A stretch of 10,014 nt of DNA from an uncultured Mesocricetibacter sp. Its GTDB lineage: Bacteria; Pseudomonadota; Gammaproteobacteria; Enterobacterales; Pasteurellaceae. Shown here in pieces: positions 1-7,259 of the stretch (the stretch's first letter is position 1; every line of letters begins with the position of its first letter). The position numbers were made by a program, and so were the translations under genes. The stretch is from assembly GCA_905373425.1 (NCBI GenBank), contig CAJPST010000076.1, positions 1 through 10,014 of the forward strand. The letters are read 5' to 3'. The notes beneath the pieces were generated by a model. It was not told where the DNA came from. It saw nothing but the letters and a program-made list of their open reading frames with translations, and searched no databases.

Positions 1-944
1 CCTTGGTGGAAAACGGGGCGAAAATGAAAGTGGTACAAGTTAAAGGTGTGCAGAAAGCAGCTGAGGATGAAGTCAGCTCACTGGGCAATTTTGTGTTGGA
101 GAACGGTTGGGCTCATTTTGAACAACAGGGCGGTTTGGTTATCGGTTACGGTATTGCAAAGGAGTTAGGTGTAAAGGTCGGCGATTGGGTCACTTTATTA
201 GTTTCTGCTCGTGGCGGAGAAAATGACGATTTATCGCAACCGAGCCGCGAGAGGGTGCAAATTAGCGGTATTTTACGTTTGGACGGACAGCTTGATCATA
301 GCTATGCTTTGCTTCCGATTAAGCAAGCGCAGGAGTTTTTAGGCTATCAGCCTCAACAAATTAGCGGTGTTGAACTGAAAATCGATGATCCTTTCCAAGT
401 ACAAGATGTCGATTACTCTAATTTAAGCGACTATCCGCAGGTATTGAATCTACGAACTTGGATTCGAAAATTCGGTTATATGTATCGCGACATTCAGTTA
501 ATTCGTACGGTAATGTATATCGCCATGGTTCTAGTTATCGGAGTTGCCTGTTTTAATATTGTTTCTACCCTGATTATGGCGGTGAAAGACAAAGCCGGTG
601 ATATTGCAATTATGCGCACTTTGGGAGCCAATAACCGTTTTATTAAGCGAATTTTTGTTTGGTACGGATTGCAGGCAGGCATGAAAGGCTGCTTTATCGG
701 TATTGTGTTGGGGGTAATTCTTTCGCTTAATCTGACTTCGATTATTCGCGCAATAGAATCTCTGATCGGCCGAAAATTATTATCTGACGGCGTGTATTTT
801 GTTGATTTTCTCCCAAGCGAACTACACTGGACAGACGTACTATTGGTGTTGATTGCGGCGTTAATCTTAAGTTTGCTTGCCAGCCTTTATCCGGCAAATC
901 GTGCTGCAAAATTACAACCTGCACAAGTTTTAAGCAGTTATTAA
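1..944 (+). CDS. lolE: LolE, lipoprotein-releasing ABC transporter permease (5' end outside window)
   Basis: Inner-membrane permease of the LolCDE complex, which extracts outer-membrane lipoproteins from the inner membrane and passes them to LolA. The reading frame is open at the left edge. About 313 residues are visible, against roughly 415 in the full family, so the first transmembrane helix and part of the periplasmic domain are missing. The visible part holds the end of the MacB/LolE-type periplasmic domain, then three hydrophobic helices at about residues 169-192, 226-248 and 276-298 of this fragment (FtsX-like C-terminal domain). Between the first two helices lies the cytoplasmic IMRTLGA segment typical of LolC/LolE. 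The C-terminus (YPANRAAKLQPAQVLSSY) resembles E. coli LolE, which ends in ARVLSGQ, so I chose LolE rather than the paralogue LolC. Its expected partners LolD and LolC are not in view. The aroG promoter region begins directly at its stop codon. Confidence 0.93.
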   Translation, partial: LVENGAKMKVVQVKGVQKAAEDEVSSLGNFVLENGWAHFEQQGGLVIGYGIAKELGVKVGDWVTLLVSARGGENDDLSQPSRERVQISGILRLDGQLDHSYALLPIKQAQEFLGYQPQQISGVELKIDDPFQVQDVDYSNLSDYPQVLNLRTWIRKFGYMYRDIQLIRTVMYIAMVLVIGVACFNIVSTLIMAVKDKAGDIAIMRTLGANNRFIKRIFVWYGLQAGMKGCFIGIVLGVILSLNLTSIIRAIESLIGRKLLSDGVYFVDFLPSELHWTDVLLVLIAALILSLLASLYPANRAAKLQPAQVLSSY

Positions 945-968
945 ATAATTTCATTAAACTAGTTTACT
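941..968 (+). promoter_or_regulatory. Candidate aroG promoter overlapping the TrpR operator
   Basis: A possible -35 TTAAAT (941-946) and -10 TTTACT (963-968) are separated by 16 bp. Neither box is strong. The arrangement copies the E. coli trp promoter, in which the -10 TTAACT lies inside the TrpR operator, so repressor binding would block RNA polymerase. The -35 would overlap the lolE stop codon. This is inferred mainly from the position of the operator. Confidence 0.4.
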
Positions 969-975
969 AGTACAG
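956..975 (+). promoter_or_regulatory. TrpR operator upstream of aroG
   Basis: The sequence AAACTAGTTTACTAGTACAG contains two ACTAGT half-sites separated by 2 bp. Its 14-bp core differs from the core of the E. coli trp operator (ACTAGTTAACTAGT) at one central base, and the flanking AC at the right end is also shared. TrpR with bound L-tryptophan is therefore expected to bind here and repress aroG, whose start codon lies about 100 bp downstream. No trpR gene lies in the window. Confidence 0.87.
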
Positions 976-1018
976 GGCTGAGTGGTAAATTAACTACACT
1001 TATCCGTTTTCTCAATAA

Positions 1019-1046
1019 AAACAGCTGAAAGAGCGGTCAGTTTTTT
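1019..1046 (+). terminator. Weak hairpin followed by T6 in the aroG leader (possible lolE terminator or leader attenuator)
   Basis: CTGA (1025-1028) pairs with TCAG (1037-1040). The stem extends outward through a G-U pair and A-T pairs into the A-rich left flank, with one mismatch (C1022/T1043), and TTTTTT follows the core stem. The loop carries AAAGAGCGGTCA, one base away from the Haemophilus uptake core, so this may be a decayed uptake-sequence terminator of lolE. It lies downstream of the TrpR box and would therefore also be transcribed as aroG leader RNA. The stem is short and its strength was not calculated. Confidence 0.33.
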
Positions 1047-1072
1047 GCGAGTTTTGAATTAAGAGAGTAAAT

Positions 1073-2158
1073 ATGGTGAAGCATAAAAACGAAATTAAAA
1101 TTGAAAACGATGATACGCGCATCGCCAAAATAGAACAATTATTGCCACCGATAGCGTTATTAGAGAAATATCCTGCCAGTGATATAGCAGTAAAAACCGT
1201 GCGTAATGCACGCAAGACAGCACATAATATTATTCACGGACAAGATGATCGGCTATTAGTCATCATTGGTCCTTGTTCTATTCATGATCCGAAAGCGGCA
1301 ATAGAATATGCGCAACGGCTAAACGAATTACGTAATCAATATAAAGACTCGCTAGAAATTATTATGCGAGTATATTTTGAGAAACCTCGTACTACCGTGG
1401 GTTGGAAAGGGTTGATTAATGACCCGTATCTGAATGATACCTATGCCTTGAACGATGGCTTGCGCATTGCACGTAAACTTTTGTCTGATATTAATGACAT
1501 GGGCTTACCGACTGCAGGTGAGTTTCTGGATATGATCACTCCTCAATATGTGGCAGATTTTATGAGTTGGGGAGCTATCGGAGCGCGTACCACGGAATCT
1601 CAAGTGCATCGTGAATTAGCATCCGGATTGTCTTGTGCGGTAGGATTTAAAAACGGCACTAACGGAGGGGTGAAAATCGCACTTGATGCAATTGGTGCGG
1701 CGGAAGCTCCGCATTATTTCCTTTCCGTAACCAAATTTGGCCATTCGGCAATTGTTTCCACCAAAGGCAATTTGGACGGGCATATTATTCTGCGTGGTGG
1801 TGATAAAGCGACAAACTATGATGCTAAAAGTATTGCAGATGTCTGTAACACCATTGAAAAAACCGGCCGTCTTGGGCATGTCATGGTAGATTTTAGTCAT
1901 GCTAATAGCAATAAACAGTTCAAAAAACAAATGGACGTATGTAAAGACGTTTGTTCTCAATTAGCCTCCGGTTCCAAACAAATCTTTGGAGTCATGGTAG
2001 AGAGTCACCTAGTAGAAGGTCGTCAAGATTTGGAATTGGGTAAAGAATTGGTTTACGGACAGAGTATCACCGATGCCTGTATCGGCTGGGAGGATACGGA
2101 AATTCTGCTGAAATCCCTTTCTGATGCTATTACGGCGCGACGGGAAACAAATAAATAA
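1073..2158 (+). CDS. aroG: 3-deoxy-7-phosphoheptulonate (DAHP) synthase, AroG type
   Basis: Condenses phosphoenolpyruvate with erythrose 4-phosphate to DAHP, the committed cytoplasmic step of the shikimate pathway. The 361-residue protein aligns with E. coli AroG (350 residues) almost without gaps after seven extra N-terminal residues. The metal ligands appear as Cys68 (in GPCSIHDP), His276 (DFSHANS), Glu310 (MVESHL) and Asp334 (SITDACIGWED). Substrate-binding residues include Arg99 and Lys104 in RVYFEKPRTT. Residues matching positions whose mutation relieves phenylalanine inhibition in E. coli AroG (D146, M147, P150, S180) are kept as Asp153, Met154, Pro157 and Ser187. This points to a feedback-sensitive, probably phenylalanine-type enzyme. 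The start is the ATG about 5 bp after AGAGAG. It is a single gene between a TrpR-type operator and a strong terminator, so tryptophan-repressed transcription is likely. The exact allosteric effector cannot be settled from sequence alone. Confidence 0.96.
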   Translation: MVKHKNEIKIENDDTRIAKIEQLLPPIALLEKYPASDIAVKTVRNARKTAHNIIHGQDDRLLVIIGPCSIHDPKAAIEYAQRLNELRNQYKDSLEIIMRVYFEKPRTTVGWKGLINDPYLNDTYALNDGLRIARKLLSDINDMGLPTAGEFLDMITPQYVADFMSWGAIGARTTESQVHRELASGLSCAVGFKNGTNGGVKIALDAIGAAEAPHYFLSVTKFGHSAIVSTKGNLDGHIILRGGDKATNYDAKSIADVCNTIEKTGRLGHVMVDFSHANSNKQFKKQMDVCKDVCSQLASGSKQIFGVMVESHLVEGRQDLELGKELVYGQSITDACIGWEDTEILLKSLSDAITARRETNK

Positions 2159-2179
2159 TTTTGATTTATAACCGTTTCT

Positions 2180-2239
2180 AAAGTGCGGTAGATTTTTTGT
2201 GCTATTTTGAAAACTCGCAAAAAATCTACTGCACTTTTT
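2180..2239 (+). terminator. Rho-independent terminator after aroG built on a DNA uptake sequence
   Basis: A 20-bp stem is formed by 2180-2199 and 2218-2237, perfect except for one G-U pair (G2187/T2230), with an 18-nt loop and T-rich sequence after it. The left arm carries an exact uptake core, AAGTGCGGT (2181-2189), followed by the usual T-rich tract. The right arm carries the complement with one change (ACTGCACTT). It starts about 20 bp after the aroG stop codon and separates aroG from dnaB. Confidence 0.85.
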
Positions 2240-2269
2240 CTTGTTTTCCCCTTAAATCTACAACTGATT

Positions 2270-2278
2270 TGGTATATT
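2270..2278 (+). promoter_or_regulatory. Candidate extended -10 promoter for dnaB-alr
   Basis: TGGTATATT fits an extended -10 element (TG, one base, then TATATT). A weak -35-like TTAAAT lies at 2252-2257 with a short 15-bp spacer. Transcription would start near 2285 and give a leader of about 30 nt before the dnaB ATG. It lies just after the aroG terminator, where a new promoter is needed. The call rests on motif and position only. Confidence 0.45.
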
Positions 2279-2316
2279 ATATAACTGTTTTTTAAGTATT
2301 TGACCGAGACGTTTTT

Positions 2317-3723
2317 ATGGCACAGCAACCTTCCTCATCTCATGATAAACAAACTGCACAAGTAGCCGTTCCACCACATTCCATAGAGGCGGAGCAAGCG
2401 GTTTTGGGGGGAATTATGCTGAATAACGCCCATTGGGAGAATGTGACTGAACACGTCATTGCGGAGGATTTTTATACCGCTACTCACAGGCTGATTTTTC
2501 AAGAAATGGAAAATCTTGCCCGACAAAATAATCCGATTGATTTGATTACCTTGGATCAGGCTTTGAAGAATAAAGGCGTGATTCAGGATATTGGTGGTTT
2601 TGCCTATTTGGCAGAGTTATCTAAAAATACGCCTAGCGCTGCTAATATTATCGCTTACGCGGATATCGTTCGTGAAAAAGCGGTATTGCGCGAGCTTATC
2701 GGAGTAGGAAATACCATTGCCCAACTTGCCTATTCACCGAAAGGCAAGGATATGAAAGAAATTCTGGATGAAGCAGAACGGGAAGTATTTCATATTGCCG
2801 AAAAACGAACATCTTCCAATGAAGGACCGAAAAATGTGATTGATATTCTGGAACAAACGATCAACAAAATCGAAAAACTGTCACAGAATAAAAATCATAA
2901 TGGGGTGACGGGGGTCACTACGGGCTTTAAAGATTTAGATAAGAAAACGGCGGGTTTACAACCATCCGATTTAATTATTGTAGCGGCGCGTCCTTCTATG
3001 GGGAAAACCACATTCGCTATGAATTTGTGTGAAAACGCAGCTTTGGTAAGTGAAAAACCGGTGTTAATTTTCAGCCTTGAGATGCCGGCAGATCAGATTA
3101 TGATGCGTACCCTCGCTTCCCTTTCTCGAGTGGATCAAACGAAAATTCGAACCGGGCAGATTACCGATGATGAAGAATGGGCGCGGATTTCCAGCACCCT
3201 GGCTATTTTAAACAATAAACCGAATATTTATATTGATGATTCTGCGGGATTAACACCGACAGAGTTGCGTTCTCGCGCTCGTCGAGTGTATCGTGAGAAT
3301 AAAGGGTTGAGCATGATTATGGTGGACTATTTGCAGTTAATGCGAGCCCCTGGATTTGCCGAAAATCGCAATTTAGAAATTGCCGAGATTTCTCGTTCTC
3401 TCAAAGCCTTGGCAAAAGAGTTGGAAGTGCCGGTAGTAGCGTTGTCGCAGCTAAATCGTAGTTTGGAGCAACGCGCAGATAAACGTCCGGTCAACTCGGA
3501 TTTGCGCGAATCAGGCTCTATTGAGCAGGATGCGGATTTGATCATGTTTATTTATCGTGATGAAGTTTATCATGAAACTAACGATGAGAACCGTAATGTG
3601 GCGGAAATCATCATAGGCAAACAACGTAACGGTCCGATTGGACGTGTACGGTTGACCTTTCAAGGGCAGTATTCTCGCTTTGATAATTATGCGGGCGGCT
3701 ATGAATTCGGTGAAGATTATTAA
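2317..3723 (+). CDS. dnaB: Replicative DNA helicase DnaB
   Basis: Hexameric 5'-3' helicase that unwinds DNA at the chromosomal fork and recruits DnaG primase. The protein has 468 residues, against 471 in E. coli, and matches it throughout, including the N-terminal VPPHSIEAEQAVLGG segment and the helical N-terminal domain (about residues 15-170). The RecA-like C-terminal ATPase domain has the Walker A motif ARPSMGKTT with Lys230, the Walker B strand MIMVDYLQL with Asp337, the SQLNRSLEQRADKRP segment near the DNA-binding loops, and the KQRNGPIG motif whose Arg437 matches the arginine finger. There is no intein or insertion. The ribosome binding site is weak (GAG about 8 nt before the ATG). alr follows after 15 bp, so the two are probably co-transcribed, an arrangement also found in E. 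coli. Confidence 0.98.
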   Translation: MAQQPSSSHDKQTAQVAVPPHSIEAEQAVLGGIMLNNAHWENVTEHVIAEDFYTATHRLIFQEMENLARQNNPIDLITLDQALKNKGVIQDIGGFAYLAELSKNTPSAANIIAYADIVREKAVLRELIGVGNTIAQLAYSPKGKDMKEILDEAEREVFHIAEKRTSSNEGPKNVIDILEQTINKIEKLSQNKNHNGVTGVTTGFKDLDKKTAGLQPSDLIIVAARPSMGKTTFAMNLCENAALVSEKPVLIFSLEMPADQIMMRTLASLSRVDQTKIRTGQITDDEEWARISSTLAILNNKPNIYIDDSAGLTPTELRSRARRVYRENKGLSMIMVDYLQLMRAPGFAENRNLEIAEISRSLKALAKELEVPVVALSQLNRSLEQRADKRPVNSDLRESGSIEQDADLIMFIYRDEVYHETNDENRNVAEIIIGKQRNGPIGRVRLTFQGQYSRFDNYAGGYEFGEDY

Positions 3724-3738
3724 TAGAGAAGTATATCA

Positions 3739-4815
3739 ATGAAACCGGCAACAGCTAAAATCAGTTCTGTAGCGCTGAAACATAATATTCAGGCAATTCA
3801 ACAAAAAGCTCCGCACAGTAAAATTATTGCTGTGGTAAAAGCCAATGCCTACGGACACGGTGTGGAATTTGTGGCAAAGGCATTGGAAGAGCAGGTTGAT
3901 TGCTTCGCTGTAGCGCGTTTGGAAGAAGCGCTAAGTTTGCGTTCCAACGGCATCATTAAGCCAATTTTATTATTAGAAGGATTTTTCTCTCATAAAGATT
4001 TACCGATAATTGCCGTAAATAATATTCAAACTGTCGTGCATAATCGTGAACAGTTGACCGCACTGCAGCAAGCCAACCTGCCTAACCCAATCAAAGTCTG
4101 GCTGAAAATTGATACGGGAATGCACCGTTTAGGGGTGAGTTTGGAGCAGGTGGAATATTTTTGTGAACATTTACGGCAATGTCAGAATATTGATCCCAAC
4201 TTAGGATTTGTCAGCCATTTTAGTCGCGCGGATGAAACGGAATCGGATTATACGAATATTCAGTTATCCCGTTTTTTACAGGCAACGCAAGGCCTAGGAG
4301 GCGAGCGGAGTATCGCGGCATCGGGTGGAATTTTATTTTGGCAAGACTCCCATTTGGAATGGATTCGTCCGGGGATTATTATGTATGGCGTATCGCCGAC
4401 GAATACACCTGCCGCACAATATGGATTGGAACCGGTGATGACGCTAACTTCTTCATTAATTGCCGTACGGGAGCATAAACAAGGTGAGCCGGTAGGCTAT
4501 GGTGGTATTTGGGTTAGTGAACATGATACTAAAATCGGTGTCGTGGCAATAGGTTATGGCGACGGTTATCCGCGCAATATTCCTATCGGTACACCGGTGT
4601 ATTTGAACGGCCGTCGTGTACCGATTGTCGGACGGGTTTCTATGGATATGATTACGGTGGATCTCGGCCCTAATTGTCAGGATAAGGTAGGTGATGAAGT
4701 GATTTTATGGGGAAAAGAATTACCGATAGAAGAACTGTCGGAAATTACCGGTATATTGAGCTATGAATTAATGACTAAACTCACTCCGCGAGTCTTGACC
4801 GAATATGTCGATTGA
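3739..4815 (+). CDS. alr: Alanine racemase, PLP-dependent, biosynthetic type
   Basis: Interconverts L- and D-alanine, supplying D-alanine for peptidoglycan. The protein has 358 residues, against 359 for E. coli Alr. The N-terminal TIM barrel begins with the cofactor motif AVVKANAYGHG, in which Lys34 should form the Schiff base with pyridoxal phosphate. The second catalytic base is Tyr254 in PVGYGGIW, matching E. coli Tyr255. The C-terminal beta domain contains GYGDGYPR, VGRVSMDMITVDLG and the final SYELMTKLTPRV segment. The start ATG is preceded by a good AGAGAAG site (3725-3731) at 7 bp spacing and lies 15 bp after the dnaB stop, so it is probably read from the dnaB promoter. E. coli has a second, catabolic racemase (DadX); the tight coupling to dnaB and close match to Alr favour the biosynthetic enzyme here. 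Confidence 0.97.
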   Translation: MKPATAKISSVALKHNIQAIQQKAPHSKIIAVVKANAYGHGVEFVAKALEEQVDCFAVARLEEALSLRSNGIIKPILLLEGFFSHKDLPIIAVNNIQTVVHNREQLTALQQANLPNPIKVWLKIDTGMHRLGVSLEQVEYFCEHLRQCQNIDPNLGFVSHFSRADETESDYTNIQLSRFLQATQGLGGERSIAASGGILFWQDSHLEWIRPGIIMYGVSPTNTPAAQYGLEPVMTLTSSLIAVREHKQGEPVGYGGIWVSEHDTKIGVVAIGYGDGYPRNIPIGTPVYLNGRRVPIVGRVSMDMITVDLGPNCQDKVGDEVILWGKELPIEELSEITGILSYELMTKLTPRVLTEYVD

Positions 4816-4833
4816 CTAATTAGTTTGAAAAAC

Positions 4834-4858
4834 GTCGGAAAAACCGACCGCACTTTTA
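4834..4858 (+). repeat. Reverse-oriented DNA uptake sequence inside a small hairpin between alr and pgi
   Basis: The exact complement of the uptake core, ACCGCACTT, lies at 4847-4855. Its left edge forms a 5-bp stem, GTCGG (4834-4838) with CCGAC (4844-4848) around an AAAAA loop, with TTTT a few bases further on. This may be a weak terminator behind alr, but the stem is short and the T run does not directly follow it. The uptake-sequence call is secure; the terminator role is a guess. Confidence 0.6.
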
Positions 4859-4882
4859 TTCATCACAATGGGTATAACCCCT

Positions 4883-4890
4883 AAAGGAGG
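4883..4890 (+). promoter_or_regulatory. Strong ribosome binding site that fixes the pgi start
   Basis: AAAGGAGG is an almost complete anti-16S match, 4 nt before the ATG at 4895. It decides against the in-frame ATG at 4868, which has no such site and would add nine residues absent from E. coli Pgi. A small GGGT/ACCC hairpin (4870-4880) lies just in front of it. Confidence 0.85.
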
Positions 4891-4894
4891 CATC

Positions 4895-6544
4895 ATGCAA
4901 AATATTAACCCAACCTCAACAGCGGCGTGGAACGCCTTGGAACGGCATCAAGCAACCCAGAAAAACGTAACCATTCAGGATTTATTTAAACAGGAACAAG
5001 ACCGTTTCGGTAACTATTCTCTTGTGTTCAACAATGAAATTCTGGTGGATTTTTCCAAAAACAACATTACGCAGGAAACCCTTAAATTATTGCGTCAGCT
5101 GGCAACAGAATGTGCTTTACCTGAAGCAATTGAAGATATGTTTAAGGGAGCGAAAATTAACCATACCGAAAACCGTGCCGTGTTGCATACTGCGTTGCGT
5201 AACCGTGCGAATGCTCCGGTGTTGGTGGATGGTAAAGACGTGATGCCTGAGGTGAATGAAGTGTTGGGTAAAATGAAAGCATTCTGCCAACGTGTGATTT
5301 CAGGCGAATGGAAAGGCTATACAGGAAAGACGATTAGTGATGTGATCAATATCGGTATCGGCGGGTCGGATTTAGGGCCTTATATGGTGACTGAGGCGCT
5401 GCGTCCGTATAAAAACCACCTTACGATGCATTTTGTTTCCAATGTGGACGGCACGCATATTGCTGAAGTATTGAAAAAAGTTAATCCTGAAACCACGTTG
5501 GTGTTGATAGCCTCCAAAACTTTTACAACCCAAGAGACCATGACTAACGCCCAATCGGCACGCGATTGGTTCTTGGCTGCGGCAAAAGAGGAAAAACATA
5601 TTGCGAAACATTTTGCTGCACTCTCTACCAATGCCACTGAAGTGGCGAAATTCGGTATCGATACAGACAATATGTTCGGCTTCTGGGATTGGGTCGGCGG
5701 ACGTTATTCTTTATGGTCGGCGATTGGTCTATCTATTGCACTTTCTATTGGCTTTGAGAATTTTGAAGAATTATTGCGGGGCGCACATGAAATGGATAAA
5801 CATTTCCGTACTTCGCCGTTTGAGCAAAATATTCCGTTGACACTTGCTTTAGTCGGTATTTGGAACTGCAATTTCCTTGGAGCGGAAACCGAAGCAATTT
5901 TACCTTATGATCAATATTTACACCGTTTTGCCGCCTATTTCCAACAGGGAAATATGGAATCCAATGGTAAATATGTAGGACGCGATGGCAAAGTCATCAG
6001 CAATTACCAAACCGGCCCAATTATTTGGGGTGAGCCGGGCACTAACGGTCAGCATGCGTTCTATCAATTGATTCATCAGGGTACAAAACTGATTCCGTGT
6101 GATTTCATTGCACCGGCGCAAACTCATAATCCGTTATCGGATCACCACGAAAAACTATTATCCAACTTTTTTGCCCAAACAGAAGCATTGGCATTTGGTA
6201 AAACCAAAGAAGAAGTGGAAGCGGAGTTTGTGAAAGCAGGTAAATCCCTTGAGCAGGTAAAAGACATCGTTCCGTTCAAAGTGTTCACCGGTAACAAGCC
6301 AACCAATTCCATCTTGTTGCAAAAAATCACGCCATTTAGTTTAGGTGCGTTGATTGCCATGTATGAACATAAAATCTTTGTACAAGGCGTGCTATTCAAC
6401 ATCTATAGCTTCGACCAATGGGGAGTGGAATTAGGTAAACAACTTGCCAATCGTATTCTGCCTGAATTGAAAGACAACCAACAAGTAACCGGACACGACA
6501 GTTCTACTAATGGCTTGATTAACCAATTCAAAGCTTGGCGTTAA
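4895..6544 (+). CDS. pgi: Glucose-6-phosphate isomerase
   Basis: Interconverts glucose 6-phosphate and fructose 6-phosphate in glycolysis and gluconeogenesis. From the chosen ATG the product has 549 residues, the same length as E. coli Pgi, and starts MQNINPTSTAAWNALERH, against MKNINPTQTAAWQALQKH there. Two SIS-type domains are present, with IGIGGSDLGP near residue 155, the DWVGGRYSLWSAIG signature, and FDQWGVELGKQLANR near the end. Expected active-site residues are Glu355 (GNMESNGKY), His387 (TNGQH) and Lys515 (ELGKQL). It lies 79 bp after alr on the same strand, with an uptake sequence and weak hairpin between, so it may have its own promoter or be read through from dnaB-alr; I found no convincing promoter in the gap. 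A bidirectional terminator follows. Confidence 0.98.
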   Translation: MQNINPTSTAAWNALERHQATQKNVTIQDLFKQEQDRFGNYSLVFNNEILVDFSKNNITQETLKLLRQLATECALPEAIEDMFKGAKINHTENRAVLHTALRNRANAPVLVDGKDVMPEVNEVLGKMKAFCQRVISGEWKGYTGKTISDVINIGIGGSDLGPYMVTEALRPYKNHLTMHFVSNVDGTHIAEVLKKVNPETTLVLIASKTFTTQETMTNAQSARDWFLAAAKEEKHIAKHFAALSTNATEVAKFGIDTDNMFGFWDWVGGRYSLWSAIGLSIALSIGFENFEELLRGAHEMDKHFRTSPFEQNIPLTLALVGIWNCNFLGAETEAILPYDQYLHRFAAYFQQGNMESNGKYVGRDGKVISNYQTGPIIWGEPGTNGQHAFYQLIHQGTKLIPCDFIAPAQTHNPLSDHHEKLLSNFFAQTEALAFGKTKEEVEAEFVKAGKSLEQVKDIVPFKVFTGNKPTNSILLQKITPFSLGALIAMYEHKIFVQGVLFNIYSFDQWGVELGKQLANRILPELKDNQQVTGHDSSTNGLINQFKAWR

Positions 6545-6571
6545 TTTTGGCTTAGGTATAAATTTGGTATA

Positions 6572-6615
6572 AAAAGTGCGGTCAAAAAATCGAAAGAAAT
6601 TTTGACCGCACTTTT
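6572..6615. terminator. Bidirectional terminator made of two facing DNA uptake sequences, between convergent pgi and dolP
   Basis: A perfect 16-bp inverted repeat: the left arm (6572-6587) carries AAGTGCGGT at 6574-6582 and the right arm (6600-6615) carries ACCGCACTT at 6605-6613, with a 12-nt A-rich loop. The arms end in A and T runs, so on either strand the stem is followed by a T tract. It lies 27 bp after the pgi stop and 28 bp from the dolP stop, which suits terminating both converging transcripts. Confidence 0.9.
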
Positions 6616-6643
6616 GTGTTTGTATTAATGTTATTTTTTTAAG

Positions 6644-7231
6644 TTAGTTCAAAATCTTAAGCACTTTGATGACTTTTTGCACGCCGGCGACGGTACGTGC
6701 CGCTTCGGCAGCTGCATCACCTTGGCTTTGTGTTAAGTTACCGAGTAAAAAGACTTCTCCGTTTTCGGTAATTACTTTCACCGATGTAGTTTTCACTTGG
6801 TTGTTTACCAGCAATTTTGATTTGATTGCGCTGGTAATACCGCTATCTTTGGTTTGCTGCCATAAAGAAATTGGAGGGCCGATGCGGATTGCATTTTCTA
6901 CCTCGGTGACTCCTTCCGCACCTTTGGTTAAATTAGTCGCGAGCTCTTTGAGATTTTCGTTCGGTACTTGTCCGATTAATAGAATACGCCCACTGTAGGC
7001 TACGGCGACAACACGAGCTTCTTCTTTCAACTGTGCATCTTGACCTAACGCGGAGTAAACGCGGGCTTCCAATGTCGCATCATCCACTTGTGTGCCAACA
7101 GTGCGTGGATCAGTGGTTACTTTGGTAGCAACAGCCGCACCACCGGCAACCACGGCAGCTGCAACGCAGCCTTGTAATAATAATGCAGAACCTAAAATTA
7201 AGGAAAGTTTCTTTATTGCCTTGGTCTTCAT
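6644..7231 (-). CDS. dolP: DolP (YraP), outer-membrane lipoprotein with two BON domains
   Basis: In E. coli, DolP is an outer-membrane lipoprotein that binds anionic phospholipid, gathers at division sites and supports outer-membrane integrity and the BAM complex. This 195-residue protein (191 in E. coli) has a basic N-terminus, a hydrophobic core and the lipobox LLQGC, so Cys22 would be lipidated. The next residue is Val, not Asp, which fits sorting to the outer membrane. An Ala/Gly/Val-rich stretch follows, then two BON domains at about residues 48-117 and 126-195, each with the glycine-containing pattern (GVTEVENAIRIG; VAGVQKVIKVLKIL). The ATG has an ideal AAGGAGAT site (7237-7244) five bases upstream. 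It lies 53 bp behind diaA as the last gene of the cluster. E. coli yraP is known to have sigma-E control; I saw no clear sigma-E promoter here. Confidence 0.93.
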   Translation of the reverse strand: MKTKAIKKLSLILGSALLLQGCVAAAVVAGGAAVATKVTTDPRTVGTQVDDATLEARVYSALGQDAQLKEEARVVAVAYSGRILLIGQVPNENLKELATNLTKGAEGVTEVENAIRIGPPISLWQQTKDSGITSAIKSKLLVNNQVKTTSVKVITENGEVFLLGNLTQSQGDAAAEAARTVAGVQKVIKVLKILN

Positions 7232-7259
7232 GGTTAATCTCCTTATTTATCCTGTGCTT

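Noticed and set aside
975..1072. Trp leader peptide and attenuator before aroG
   Set aside because: No open frame with a plausible start and tandem tryptophan codons exists. The only short frame from GTG ends after three codons.
1616..1960. 114-codon minus-strand frame inside aroG
   Set aside because: It lies wholly opposite a highly conserved enzyme, has no recognisable domain or ribosome site, and its composition is that of an antisense shadow.
2317..3723. Intein or insertion in dnaB
   Set aside because: Bacterial dnaB genes sometimes carry inteins, but this 468-residue protein is collinear with E. coli DnaB through both Walker motifs.
4057..4065. Further DNA uptake sequence in alr (ACCGCACTG)
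   Set aside because: It differs from the core at one base and lies in coding sequence (Thr-Ala-Leu codons), so it was not counted as a uptake site.
4873..4878. TATAAC as the -10 of a pgi promoter
   Set aside because: No -35 lies at 16-18 bp spacing, and a transcript starting there would lose the strong ribosome binding site.
4868..4894. In-frame upstream ATG extending pgi by nine residues
   Set aside because: It has no ribosome binding site, whereas AAAGGAGG lies right before the ATG at 4895. That start gives 549 residues and an N-terminus matching E. coli Pgi.
5022..5243. 73-codon plus-strand frame inside pgi
   Set aside because: It is out of frame within conserved pgi sequence, rich in Cys and Trp, with no ribosome binding site.
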